From the NCBI RefSeq assembly GCF_007874125.1, contig NZ_CP040128.1:4278001-4342000 (forward strand): a stretch of DNA of 64,000 bases. Reading direction: 5' to 3'. Positions 45,526 to 53,939 of this stretch are shown here, in pieces. The DNA is from Noviherbaspirillum sp. UKPF54 (GTDB lineage: Bacteria > Pseudomonadota > Gammaproteobacteria > Burkholderiales > Burkholderiaceae_D). The position numbers and the translations under genes are program-made. Below the pieces are notes generated by a model that worked only from the letters and a program-made list of their open reading frames with translations, did not search any database and was not told the DNA's origin. Position 1 is the first letter of the stretch. Each line of letters begins with the position of its first letter.

Positions 45526-45873
45526 ATGAACAGAGCACTCGACATCTTCAGGCAAGCCTTGTGGCAACTGGCCGAGGAAGAGCCGCGCAGGCCGCCGGCG
45601 CCGTTCAGTCCACCCGGTCCATGGAATGCGATGTTCACCTTCCGTTATTCCTGCACCGAAATCTCGGCCCAGGGTGGCGAGGCGCATGTGAAGCGGCGCG
45701 AAACGCGCTTCGAGGAAGGCAGGTTCGTCACCGAAGAGTGCGAATGCACCGTTCACCGAGAAGCCTACGACCGCATGGTCGATCAGGCCCAGCAGGTTTT
45801 CATCGAGCAGATGAACCAGGCGATGCGGATGTTTTATCTGCCGTTCGCGCCGCGCGGGCGCCACGATGAATAG
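45526..45873 (+). CDS. Small protein downstream of lon, unknown function
   Basis: 115 residues, 12 bases after the lon stop and preceded by ACGGAGA. It is acidic/basic with no membrane helix or signal peptide. Composition and codon use match the neighbours. The middle part (MFTFRYSCTEISAQGGEAHVKRRETRFEEGRF) suggests a small beta-sheet, and the C-terminal part a helix (HREAYDRMVDQAQQVFIEQMNQAMRMF). I do not recognise the family. Co-transcription with lon makes a protease adaptor or substrate conceivable, but there is no direct evidence. Confidence 0.65.
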   Translation: MNRALDIFRQALWQLAEEEPRRPPAPFSPPGPWNAMFTFRYSCTEISAQGGEAHVKRRETRFEEGRFVTEECECTVHREAYDRMVDQAQQVFIEQMNQAMRMFYLPFAPRGRHDE

Positions 45874-45930
45874 GCGATGAAGACGTGACGCGCCGCTGCG
45901 CCACGCCGGGTGGCGCCGGCCATGCGCGAG

Positions 45931-46557
45931 CTAGCGCGCCGCCAGCGTCCTGTTCTTTTCCTCCAGCGTGCGGATCAGGCCGTCGATGCCGCCACGGCCG
46001 ATTTCGGCGGTGAAGCTGTCCTTGTAGGTCTGGATCATCCAGACGCCGAGCACGTTGACGTCGTATACCTTCCAGCCGTCGGGCGACTTGTAGAGGTGAT
46101 AGCCGACCTGCACCGGTTCGGCGCCGCGCTTGGGCTGCACCCGGAAGCGCACCACCACGTCGGTGGCGTCGGGCGCGGCGCGCAGCGGCTCGTAGTCCAG
46201 CTTCTGGTCGCCGACCTGCGACAGCGCGCCGGCATAGGTGTGCATCAGCAGCGAGCGGAACGCGTCGATCAGCTGCTGCTGCTGTTGCGGCGTGGCGGCG
46301 CGCCAGTGCCGGCCGACCGCCAGCGCGGTGGCGCGTCGCATGTCCAGGTACGGCAGGATCTTGGATTCGACGACTTCCTGGATGCGCTCCTGGTTGCCGG
46401 ACTTGATTTCTCTGTCGTGCCGCACGATGGACATCACTTCGGCGGTGACGCGCTTGACCATCTCGTCCGGTGCTTCCTGCGCCGGCTCGGCGGCGGCGAA
46501 GGACAGGGCGGCCAGCGACCAGCCGGCGAGCGCGAGGAACAGGCGGAATAGTTGCAT
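45931..46557 (-). CDS. MlaC/Ttg2D-family phospholipid-binding protein
   Basis: 208 residues from the ATG at 46557. A signal peptide covers about 1-22 (LFLALAGWSLAALSFAAA). It resembles MlaC, the periplasmic carrier that shuttles phospholipids between the outer-membrane Mla complex and the inner-membrane MlaFEDB transporter. Features: VVESKILPYLDMRRATALAVGRHWRAATPQQQQQLIDAFRSLL and DGWKVYDVNVLGVWMIQTYKDSF. No mlaA/B/D/E/F genes are adjacent, so it may be an orphan paralogue of an mla operon elsewhere in the genome. Confidence 0.85.
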   Translation of the reverse strand: MQLFRLFLALAGWSLAALSFAAAEPAQEAPDEMVKRVTAEVMSIVRHDREIKSGNQERIQEVVESKILPYLDMRRATALAVGRHWRAATPQQQQQLIDAFRSLLMHTYAGALSQVGDQKLDYEPLRAAPDATDVVVRFRVQPKRGAEPVQVGYHLYKSPDGWKVYDVNVLGVWMIQTYKDSFTAEIGRGGIDGLIRTLEEKNRTLAAR

Positions 46558-46657
46558 CGTCGTCTTTCTGAATGGAATTTCGTTAGAGGGGATGCCGCCG
46601 CGCCGGTTCACTCGCGCGTGAAAATGGCCCAAGACAGCCTGCGCCGTCACTGCGGCA

Positions 46658-47284
46658 TCATCGTTGCGTGGTCGCCAGTTTCAGTGCCAGTGCCGCGAAC
46701 ACCGTGCCGGCCATCCGGTTCATGACGCGCTCGGCTTGCTGCGAGCGGCTCAGGCGCTGTCCGATCAGGCCGGCCAGCAGGGCGATGGCGCCGAACACCA
46801 AGAGGGTCGACACGATGAACAAGCCGCCCAGTTGCACCATCTGGCCGCTCAGCGAACCGCGCGCCGGATCGGCGAATTGCGGCAGGAAGGCCAGGAAGAA
46901 GATCGACACCTTCGGATTGGTGATGTTCATGATGATGCCGCGGCGATAGAGCTGCCCGGGGCTGGCACTGCTGCCTTTCCCCATTGCAATACCGGAAGAC
47001 GAGGCGCGGAACGCCTGCCACGCGAGGTAGAGCAGGTAGGCCGCGCCGGCCAGCTTCAACACGGTGAAGGCCAGCGCCGACGCCTGGAAGATGGCGGCCA
47101 CGCCGAGCGACACCGCCAGCGTATGGACGATCAGCCCGGTGCACAGGCCCAGCGTGACGAGGATGCCGGCCAGCCGCCCGCGCAGCGCCGACTGGGTGAG
47201 CACGAAAATATTGTCGGGGCCGGGCGTCATTGCCAGCAGGACCGATGTGGCGAAGAAAGCGAGTGCGGTTGCGAGCGGGATCAT
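46658..47284 (-). CDS. LysE/RhtB-family amino acid exporter
   Basis: 208 residues from the ATG at 47284, with AGGAAACC upstream. About six membrane helices. The family signature MTPGPDNIFVLTQSALRGRLAGI follows the first helix, and KLAGAAYLLYLAWQAFR and NPKVSIFFLAFLPQF are typical. It is likely to export an amino acid or derivative; which one is not visible. No LysR-type regulator is encoded beside it. Confidence 0.9.
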   Translation of the reverse strand: MIPLATALAFFATSVLLAMTPGPDNIFVLTQSALRGRLAGILVTLGLCTGLIVHTLAVSLGVAAIFQASALAFTVLKLAGAAYLLYLAWQAFRASSSGIAMGKGSSASPGQLYRRGIIMNITNPKVSIFFLAFLPQFADPARGSLSGQMVQLGGLFIVSTLLVFGAIALLAGLIGQRLSRSQQAERVMNRMAGTVFAALALKLATTQR

Positions 47285-47365
47285 GGGTTTCCTGTCTAGA
47301 AGCAAGAGTGCATGCCGATTGTAACGCCGTCACCGCCGCGTTGATTGCGGCAGGGCAGATGGCAT

Positions 47366-48462
47366 CTACTTGCCGAACAGTTTTTTGACCATTCCGCCCA
47401 GGCCCTGTGCGGCGCTGCCCACGCCGCGCGTGAGCCCTTCGATGCTGATGCCCAGCGTTTCCGCCACCGACGCGCCGATGCGCCGGGCAAAACTGTCGTT
47501 GAGCGAAAACTGTGGGTCGTTCAGGTTGCCGTCGAGGGTGAAGTGCAGCGCGATCCGGCCGTCGCGATTCTTCAGCGCCGCCACCACCGCCTGGCGCGGC
47601 ACGCCCATGAAGGTGCCGAAGGCGCCATTGCCCGGCGCCAGTTCCAGCCCGGAGAGCGTCACCGTTCCCGGCGCATGCAGCCGGTTTTGGCGCACCGTCG
47701 ATTGCAGCGCAAGATCGAGCGTGCCGCGCCTGACGCCGGTTTCCGACGCCTTGATCAGGTACGGCTGCAGCGCCACCAGGTCGACGCCGGAGAGCTTGGT
47801 CGCGATTTCGGAATTCTTGTCCGCCAGCTCGGCCCAGCCGCCGATCGACACCCGGCCGTCGCGCTGCACGCCCTTGACGGTGCCGTCCAGCGCCAGGCCA
47901 GGCTCGGCACGCGCAAGTCGTCGACGCGCACCTGCAACTGATCCAGCCGCGTCTTATGCGCAGGCTGGCGCACGCTGGCATCGAAAAATTCCAGCACGCC
48001 GTCGCGCAGTTCGATGCTGCCGATGGCGACTTCCGGCGCCGGCGATGACGCAGCAGCAGGCTGCGTGCCGTCCGCCCTCGGCTTTTCCAGCAGGCTGGGC
48101 AACAGGCGCACGCGGCCGTCGCGGGTGCGCCAGACCGACAGGTACGCATGGTCGACGGCGATGCGCGATACGCGCACCTTGGCCGAGAACAGGCCGGCCA
48201 GGTCGGGCGTGACCACCACGCGCTCGGCGCGCAGCGTATCCGGTGCCGGCCAGCCTTTGGGCGCGCGGATGCGCACGCCATGCGCCTCGATGGTCGACCA
48301 GCCGACCACGATCTGCCCCACTTCGCTGTCGGCGCCAAGCGCCTGCTCGACCTGGGTCTTGAGCGCCTTGGTCGCCATGTGCAGGCCGCCGGCCGCGGCA
48401 GCGCCGAGCACAATCAGCACCGCGCCCGAGACGAGCAGCGTGCGTTGCATGTTTCTTTTCAT
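47366..48462 (-). pseudogene. AsmA/DUF748-like membrane-anchored protein, disrupted by a frameshift
   Basis: The reading frame is split. The N-terminal part starts at 48462 (GAGGGAAG before the ATG) and shows a membrane anchor (about 7-26), then LVIVGWSTI-like and VRVSRIAVDHAYLSVWRTRDGRVRLLPSLLEK segments of AsmA/DUF748 proteins. At about 47904-47908 the frame changes: with one base added after GTGCC the text reads on as PGLALDGTVKGVQRDGRVSI and continues to the stop at 47366 through LSGLELAPGN and FSLNDSF. The whole would be about 365 residues. Either a real single-base deletion or a sequencing error; function otherwise would be envelope-related. Confidence 0.75.
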
Positions 48463-48479
48463 TGCTTCCCTCTATGCTT

Positions 48480-49754
48480 TTACCGCCGCAGCCGGAAGTC
48501 GACCCCGTCCGGCCGTCCCGGCAGGTCCAGCGTCGCGCGCGCCGGCGGCGACTGGCTGATCACGCGCCCGCGCCGGATCACGTAGCGGCGTGCGGCGCGC
48601 AGGCGGATCGCCTCGACCGCATCGCCCGCGTCCAGGATCACGAGGTCGGCATGGCAGCCCGGCGCCAGGCCGTAGCCCTCCAGCCCCAGAATGCGCGCCG
48701 GCGCTTGCGTCACCGCCAGGAAGCAAGCCTGCATCGCTTCCTGCGACGTCATCTGCGCCACGTGCAATCCCATGTGCGCGACTTCCAGCATGTCGCCCGA
48801 ACCGAGGCTGTACCACGGGTCCATCACGCAGTCGTGGCCGAAGGCGACATCGATGCCGGCCGCCATCAGCTCCGGCACGCGCGTCATGCCGCGCCGCTTC
48901 GGGTAGCTGTCGTGCCGGCCCTGCAGCGTGATGTTGATGAGCGGGTTGGCGATGGCGGCTACGCCAGCCTCGCGCATGAGCGGCAAGAGCTTGCTCACGT
49001 AATAGTTGTCCATCGAGTGCATCGAAGTCAGGTGCGAGCCCGCCACGCGTCCCTGCAGGCCGAGCCGCTGCGCGTGATAGGCGAGCGTCTCGATGTGGCG
49101 CGAGGCCGGGTCGTCCGTTTCGTCGCAGTGCATGTCCACCCGCAGGCCCCGTTCGGCTGCGAATTCGCACAGCAGGCGCACCGATTCCGCGCCGTCGGCC
49201 ATGGTGCGCTCGAAATGCGGGATGCCGCCGACCACCTCGACACCCAGCGCGATGGCGCGCTTGAGGTTGGCGAAGGCGGTCGGGCTGCGCAAGAGCCCGT
49301 CCTGCGGGAATGCCACCAGCTGCAGGTCGAGGTAGGCGGCGACTTGGCGCTTAACGTGCAGCAGCGCTTCCACCGCCAGCAGGCGGTCGTCGCATACGTC
49401 GACGTGGGTGCGGATCGCCAGCAGCCCGCGCGCCACCGCCCAGTCGCAATACTGCAACGCGCGCTCGACGAGCGCTTCCTGCGTCAGCTGCGGTTTCAGC
49501 TCGCCCCACAGCGCGATGCCTTCGAGCAGCGTGCCGGAGCGGTTCACGCGCGGCAGACCGTGGCTGAGCGTGGCATCCAGGTGAAAGTGGGCGTCGACGA
49601 AGGGCGGCGTGACGAGGTCGCCGGCCGCGTCGATTTCCCGTGCGCCGCGTGCGGCGAGGGCGGGGCCGAGCGCGGCGATGCGGCCCTGCGCAATGGCGAT
49701 GTCGATGCCGCGCCGGCCGTCGGGCAGGGTCGCGTTGCGGACGAGCAGATCCAT
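48480..49754 (-). CDS. codA: Cytosine deaminase (CodA-like amidohydrolase)
   Basis: 424 residues, colinear with E. coli CodA throughout. It deaminates cytosine to uracil (pyrimidine salvage). Metal ligands: HxH in VDAHFHLD (H56, H58), histidine and glutamate in DMHCDETDD, and aspartate in FGHDCVMDPWY. RTHVDVCD, LQLVAFPQDG, VVGGIPHFE and NITLQGRHDSYPKRRGMTRV are shared with CodA. No codB permease gene flanks it. Other amidohydrolases with the same fold deaminate related rings, so cytosine specificity is likely but not certain. Confidence 0.85.
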   Translation of the reverse strand: MDLLVRNATLPDGRRGIDIAIAQGRIAALGPALAARGAREIDAAGDLVTPPFVDAHFHLDATLSHGLPRVNRSGTLLEGIALWGELKPQLTQEALVERALQYCDWAVARGLLAIRTHVDVCDDRLLAVEALLHVKRQVAAYLDLQLVAFPQDGLLRSPTAFANLKRAIALGVEVVGGIPHFERTMADGAESVRLLCEFAAERGLRVDMHCDETDDPASRHIETLAYHAQRLGLQGRVAGSHLTSMHSMDNYYVSKLLPLMREAGVAAIANPLINITLQGRHDSYPKRRGMTRVPELMAAGIDVAFGHDCVMDPWYSLGSGDMLEVAHMGLHVAQMTSQEAMQACFLAVTQAPARILGLEGYGLAPGCHADLVILDAGDAVEAIRLRAARRYVIRRGRVISQSPPARATLDLPGRPDGVDFRLRR

Positions 49755-49767
49755 CGTCTTGTTCCTT

Positions 49768-50643
49768 TCAGCTGTGACGGTAGGGCGGCAGATGCGCGCC
49801 GCAATCCTTGCAGTATTGCGCGGATGCTTCGTGCCCTTCGCTCAGGCAGTTCGGGCAGGTGCGGGTGGTGACCACGCGCGTCAGGCGCTGGGTCGTCATC
49901 TCCGCGGTGACGATGCCGGTCGGGACTGCCAGCACGCCCCAGCCGAGCAGCATCATCAGCGAGGCGATCGCCTTGCCGATGTCGGAATGCGGCGTCATGT
50001 CGCCGTAGCCGACCGTGGTCATGGTCACGATCGCCCAGTACATCGACTTCGGAATGCTGGTGAAGCCGTTTTCCGGACCTTCGACCACGTACATCACCGT
50101 TCCCATCACCAGCACCACCATCAGCACCAGCGACAGGAACACCATGATCTTGCGGCTGCTGGCGCGCACAGCGTCGGTCAGCATCTGGTATTCCTGCACG
50201 TACAGGCTCAGCTTGAGGATCCGGAAGATGCGGATCAGGCGCAGGATGCGGATATCGAGCAGCAAGTGCACTTCAGGCACGAAGAACGCCAGGTAGGTGG
50301 GCAGCACCGACAGCAGATCGATGATGCCGAAAAAGCTCTTCGCGTAGCGCCAGGGGTTTTTCACGCATGCCATGCGCAACAGGTATTCGGCGGTAAACAG
50401 CAACGTGATGATCCATTCGAGCACGTCGAGCGCCGCGCCATGGCGCTGGCTGATCGCCTGCACGCTGTCGGCCATCACCACCACGATGCTGAACAGGATG
50501 GCCGAAATCAGCAGCAGGTCGAAGCGCCGCCCGGCCGGCGTGTCGGCTTCGAAGATGATGGAGTACAGGCGTAGCTGCCAGCCAGCGTCAGGCTTGCCGA
50601 AATTGGCTTGCGCGATCCGGGAAGGGGTTGTCTGCTTCTTCAT
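49768..50643 (-). CDS. Voltage-gated potassium channel with C-terminal zinc ribbon
   Basis: 291 residues from the ATG at 50643. Six-helix Kv topology: S1 about 42-62, S2 about 75-95, S3 near FFGIIDLLSVLPTYLAFF, S4 with regularly spaced arginines (RILRLIRIFRILKL), S5, pore and S6. The selectivity filter TVGYGD is at 210-215. After S6 comes a zinc-ribbon-like tail with CPNC (263, 266) and CKDC (278, 281), an unusual addition. It would pass potassium through the inner membrane in response to voltage or ligand. The tail may sense metal or redox state or mediate assembly; that is an inference. Confidence 0.9.
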   Translation of the reverse strand: MKKQTTPSRIAQANFGKPDAGWQLRLYSIIFEADTPAGRRFDLLLISAILFSIVVVMADSVQAISQRHGAALDVLEWIITLLFTAEYLLRMACVKNPWRYAKSFFGIIDLLSVLPTYLAFFVPEVHLLLDIRILRLIRIFRILKLSLYVQEYQMLTDAVRASSRKIMVFLSLVLMVVLVMGTVMYVVEGPENGFTSIPKSMYWAIVTMTTVGYGDMTPHSDIGKAIASLMMLLGWGVLAVPTGIVTAEMTTQRLTRVVTTRTCPNCLSEGHEASAQYCKDCGAHLPPYRHS

Positions 50644-50704
50644 GGTTGCGGATAGATCCTGTGTCGTTGCCTGGGGAACGCTCGCGTGGCGGTAGCGGCG
50701 CGCA

Positions 50705-51025
50705 TCAATAAAACACGGCCAGCCAGATGGTGTCTTCGTGCTGCGCGGTCCATTCCACGCGGTGCCTTTCATGCGCCGGGATCGTCACATGGTCGCCTTC
50801 GGCCAGTCGTAACAGGCGGTCGCCCTGTTCGAAGCGCAGCGCCGCTTCGCCCTTGAGCACCATCACCCATTCCCGTTCGGGCTGGTCATACCAGAAGCCT
50901 GGGGGCGAGCGGTGGCCGCGCGAGACGATGCGCTCGATCCTGACGTCACCGGCGCCGGCCAGCCTGTTTGTGATCTCGGCAGGCAGTTGCGCCGGAATGT
51001 CGCGATATAAATTTCCGTATTCCAT
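50705..51025 (-). CDS. Cupin-domain protein
   Basis: 106 residues forming a single cupin barrel: EREWVMVLKGEAALRFEQGD (motif 1, with W/V in place of the usual HxH) and EGDHVTIPAHERHRVEWT (motif 2, with the second histidine HRVEW). Because the usual first HxH is degenerate, metal binding may be partial and enzymatic activity is uncertain; small cupins of this kind often bind a ligand. Divergent from the binding-protein gene at 51237. Confidence 0.85.
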   Translation of the reverse strand: MEYGNLYRDIPAQLPAEITNRLAGAGDVRIERIVSRGHRSPPGFWYDQPEREWVMVLKGEAALRFEQGDRLLRLAEGDHVTIPAHERHRVEWTAQHEDTIWLAVFY

Positions 51026-51052
51026 GTCGATTCCTGTCGGTAAACCGAATTT

Positions 51053-51108
51053 AATTCGAATTTGCGGGTAATGGAGAAATAAATTGCTGCCTGCTTGTCA
51101 ATTCGAAT
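51053..51108. promoter_or_regulatory. Two AATTCGAAT palindromic boxes upstream of the cupin and binding-protein genes
   Basis: AATTCGAATT at 51053-51062 and AATTCGAAT at 51100-51108 are repeated palindromic cores about 47 bases apart, centre to centre. Both lie in the AT-rich divergent promoter region. Such paired boxes could be operator sites; no regulator is encoded next to them. Confidence 0.4.
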
Positions 51109-51142
51109 GGAAGAACGCAAGAAAATTTGCCCGGAACTTCTC

Positions 51143-51175
51143 CATAATCCAAGTCCGTGAAACGTCAGATTCACG
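51143..51175 (+). promoter_or_regulatory. -10-like box and downstream inverted repeat in the binding-protein leader
   Basis: CATAAT at 51143-51148 is a good -10-like box. Eight bases downstream CGTGAA-N8-TTCACG at 51156-51175 is a perfect inverted repeat, suitably placed for a repressor overlapping the start of transcription. No convincing -35 box is seen at the standard spacing. Confidence 0.4.
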
Positions 51176-51236
51176 CAAGTACCCCGAGGCAATCGACAAA
51201 ATCGGTCACCCGGGATCCATTCAAGTGAGGAAAACA

Positions 51237-52358
51237 ATGTTAAACAAGATTATCAGCGGCATCGCCCTGTTGGGTCTGGCCGGCACCGTATCGGCACAGG
51301 AAGTCGTCGTCAAGATCGGCCACAGCGGTCCGCTGTCCGGCTCCCAGTCCTTCTCCGGCAAGGACAATGAAAACGGCGTGCGTCTGGCCATCGAAGAACT
51401 GAACGCCAAGCCGATCACCGTCGGCGGCAAGAAGGTCAAGTTCGAGCTGGTGTCGGAAGACGACCAGGGCGATCCGAAGTCCGGCGTGAACGCCGCACAG
51501 AAGCTGATCGACAGCGGTGTGAAATTCGTCGTCGGTCCGTACAACTCGGGCGTGACCATCCCCGCTTCGCGCGTGTACAACGAAGGCGGCGCCGTCGTCG
51601 CCACCGTGGCTTCGAACCCGAAGGTCACCGAGCAGGGCTACAAGAACCTGTACCGCATCAACGCCAGCGACTCTCAGCTGGGCGGCAAGATGGCGCTGTA
51701 CGCCGCCAAGGAACTCAAGCTCAAGAACGTGGCCGTGATCGACGACCGCACCGCCTATGGCCAGGGCGTGGCCGAAGAGTTCAAGAAGCAAGCCAAGGCA
51801 TCCGGCCTGAACGTGGTCGCGCATGAATTCACCACCGACAAGGCATCCGACTTCAGCACGATCCTGACCAGCCTGAAGGCGAAGAAAGTCGAAGCGATCT
51901 TCTTCGGCGGCTACGCGCCGCAAGCCGGCCCGATGGCACGCCAGATGAAGCAGCTCGGCGTGAATGCCAAGCTGCTCGGCGGCGACACCGTCTGCGTGGC
52001 GGAAACTGCCAAGCTCGGCGGTGATGCGGTGGGCGACAACGTGCTGTGCGCGCAGGGTGGCGCCATCCTCGACAAGGCCGCAGCCGGTCCCGAGTTCAAG
52101 GCCAAGTACAAGAAGCGCTTCAACCAGGATCCGGACGTGTATGCCGCATCCTTCTATGACGGCATGATGCTGTACGCGAACGCCATGAAGAGCTCGAACT
52201 CGACCGAGGCCGCCAAGGTCAGCGCCGAAATCGCGAAGACCTCGTACAAGGGCGTCGCCGGCACCTACGCATTCGATGCGAAGGGCAACATGAAGCAGTC
52301 TCCGGTCACGATCTTCAATTTCAAGAACGGCCAGCCGGCAGCATTGACCAGCTATTAA
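51237..52358 (+). CDS. Branched-chain amino acid ABC transporter substrate-binding protein (LivK/LivJ-like)
   Basis: 373 residues from the ATG at 51237. A signal peptide covers about 1-20 (IISGIALLGLAGTVSAQ). It is a Peripla_BP_6 protein of the classical LivJ size: IGHSGPLSGSQSFSGKDNENGVRLAIEELNA near the start, FVVGPYNSGVTIPASRVYNEGG, and RTAYGQGVAEEFKKQAKASG. No permease or ATPase genes are adjacent, so it probably feeds a transporter encoded elsewhere. A strong terminator follows. Confidence 0.92.
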   Translation: MLNKIISGIALLGLAGTVSAQEVVVKIGHSGPLSGSQSFSGKDNENGVRLAIEELNAKPITVGGKKVKFELVSEDDQGDPKSGVNAAQKLIDSGVKFVVGPYNSGVTIPASRVYNEGGAVVATVASNPKVTEQGYKNLYRINASDSQLGGKMALYAAKELKLKNVAVIDDRTAYGQGVAEEFKKQAKASGLNVVAHEFTTDKASDFSTILTSLKAKKVEAIFFGGYAPQAGPMARQMKQLGVNAKLLGGDTVCVAETAKLGGDAVGDNVLCAQGGAILDKAAAGPEFKAKYKKRFNQDPDVYAASFYDGMMLYANAMKSSNSTEAAKVSAEIAKTSYKGVAGTYAFDAKGNMKQSPVTIFNFKNGQPAALTSY

Positions 52359-52668
52359 TAACCAATAGCATTCATTCCGGAACGCATATGCGCTCCGGAA
52401 TACCAAGGAGCGGCGCAAGCAATTGCGCCGCTTTTTTTTGCAGCACGATTGTTGGGGCACTTGCATAATTGATATGAATGACGTGAAAGCATTGTCGCTC
52501 CTGCTACACTATCCGGATACTCGCATCTGGCTCGCCAGCCTTATTTGATGCCGCTCGGATGCATTTTTGGAAAACCTCAGCAGCAGGCGCCGGTCACACT
52601 TCCACACCCCGGCGTTGCCTGCCGCGGCCGGTTCGCGCCGGGCGGCGGACATCAGTCAAGGAGAGTGA
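52359..52668. other. 310-base intergenic region without a gene
   Basis: It holds the terminator hairpins of the binding-protein gene (52374-52439), then a stretch without an open frame that I trust. An extended -10-like sequence TGCTACACT at 52502-52510 may be a promoter for the histidine kinase; only a weak -35 (GTGAAA) is seen. Confidence 0.5.
52374..52439 (+). terminator. Tandem hairpins ending the binding-protein transcript
   Basis: First ATTCCGGA / TCCGGAAT at 52374-52401, enclosing a CGCATATGCG palindrome. Then AGCGGCGCAA, loop GCAA, TTGCGCCGCT (52409-52432), followed by eight T residues. The second is a classical intrinsic terminator. Confidence 0.9.
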
Positions 52669-53799
52669 ATGTCGGGCATGTTGTCCAACTGGTTTGCAGG
52701 CGGCGGCCTTGCCGCCCAGGGTGACGGCAGCTTGTGGTTGTCCTCGCTGCCGTGGATTTATCTTGTCTCCGACGCGGCCATTGCGGTTGCCTATTACGGC
52801 ATTGCCGCCGCTCTGATCTACATCGCTTGCAAGCGGGAACGGCTGCGCTACAAGTGGATGTTCGTGCTGTTTTCCAGCTTCCTTTTCGCCTGCGGCAGTT
52901 CCTACCTGACCTCGGCGTTGAGCCCCTGGTATTCGGGCCTGTGGCTGGGCGCCGTCGCCCGGGTCGCTACCGTGGTCTCGTCCGCCGCCACTGCCGTGCT
53001 GCTGTGGTGGCTGATCCCGAGAATCCTGCGACTGCCGACGTCGGCGCAATTGCGCAATCTCGTCACCCAGTTGGAGCATGAAATTGCCGAACGCAGCCAC
53101 GTGGAAGAAGCGCTGTGCCAGTCGCAGGAAACGCTGCGCGAACTGGCCGCATACCAGGAAAGAATCCGCGAAGACGAGCGCAAGCGCATTGCGCGCGAAA
53201 TCCACGACGAACTCGGGCAGACCCTGCTCGCCTTGCGCTTGGAAGTATCAATGCTGCACGCGCGCGCCGGCGAACGGCATCCGCGGCTCAAGAAACGCGC
53301 CGAATTGGCGTTGGAATACATCGACGCCACGATGAAGTCGATCCGTACCATCATGAACAATCTGCGGCCGTCGGTGCTCGACCTTGGCGTGCAGGCAGCG
53401 ATCGAGTGGCAGGTCAAACAGTTCGAGCAGCGCAACGGCATACCTTGCGAATTGTCCGTCGACGACGAGGGCCTGCAGCTGGACGATGAGCACGCCACTG
53501 CCGTCTTCCGCATCCTGCAGGAGTCGCTCACCAATATCGGCCGTCATTCGCGCGCCTCCATCGTGCGCATCGGCGTGCGCATCGAAGATGGCCTGCTCAG
53601 GATGGACATCGAGGACAACGGCGTCGGCATGTACCCCGGCGACCGGCGCAAGGCGCGCCGCTTCGGGCTGATCGGCATCCAGGAGCGTGCCAGCATGCTG
53701 GGCGGCGAGCTGACCATCGAAAGCACACCGGGGCAGGGCACGGTGCTGCACCTGAAGGTGCCGTTGGAAATGCTGCAGCCGGCGGTCGTCAACGCGTAG
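52669..53799 (+). CDS. Sensor histidine kinase with ethylene-receptor-like membrane module
   Basis: 376 residues. Three membrane helices (about 30-53, 63-82, 93-116) resemble the N-terminal module of ETR1-like and bacterial relatives (MFVLFSSFLFACGSSYLT; ATVVSSAATAVLLWWLIPRIL). The copper-ligand cysteine is kept (C75) but the partner histidine four residues later is tyrosine (CGSSY, Y79). A coiled coil follows, then a NarL-type HisKA_3 domain with phosphorylated H179 (RIAREIHDELGQTLLAL) and an HATPase (LQESLTNIGRHSRA; DNGVGM; GLIGIQERASMLGG). No response regulator gene is adjacent. Confidence 0.92.
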   Translation: MSGMLSNWFAGGGLAAQGDGSLWLSSLPWIYLVSDAAIAVAYYGIAAALIYIACKRERLRYKWMFVLFSSFLFACGSSYLTSALSPWYSGLWLGAVARVATVVSSAATAVLLWWLIPRILRLPTSAQLRNLVTQLEHEIAERSHVEEALCQSQETLRELAAYQERIREDERKRIAREIHDELGQTLLALRLEVSMLHARAGERHPRLKKRAELALEYIDATMKSIRTIMNNLRPSVLDLGVQAAIEWQVKQFEQRNGIPCELSVDDEGLQLDDEHATAVFRILQESLTNIGRHSRASIVRIGVRIEDGLLRMDIEDNGVGMYPGDRRKARRFGLIGIQERASMLGGELTIESTPGQGTVLHLKVPLEMLQPAVVNA

Positions 53800-53939
53800 C
53801 AGGCAGCGCGTCTTACATTTTTCCTTGCTGCCGTTTGACCGGAAGGCAACATGCCTGCCTGGCGCGGCTTATGCATATATCGTGGCCGACCGGGACTTCC
53901 CCGTGAACTCAGGTGCGGCTCACCGTCGCACAGGCTGCG

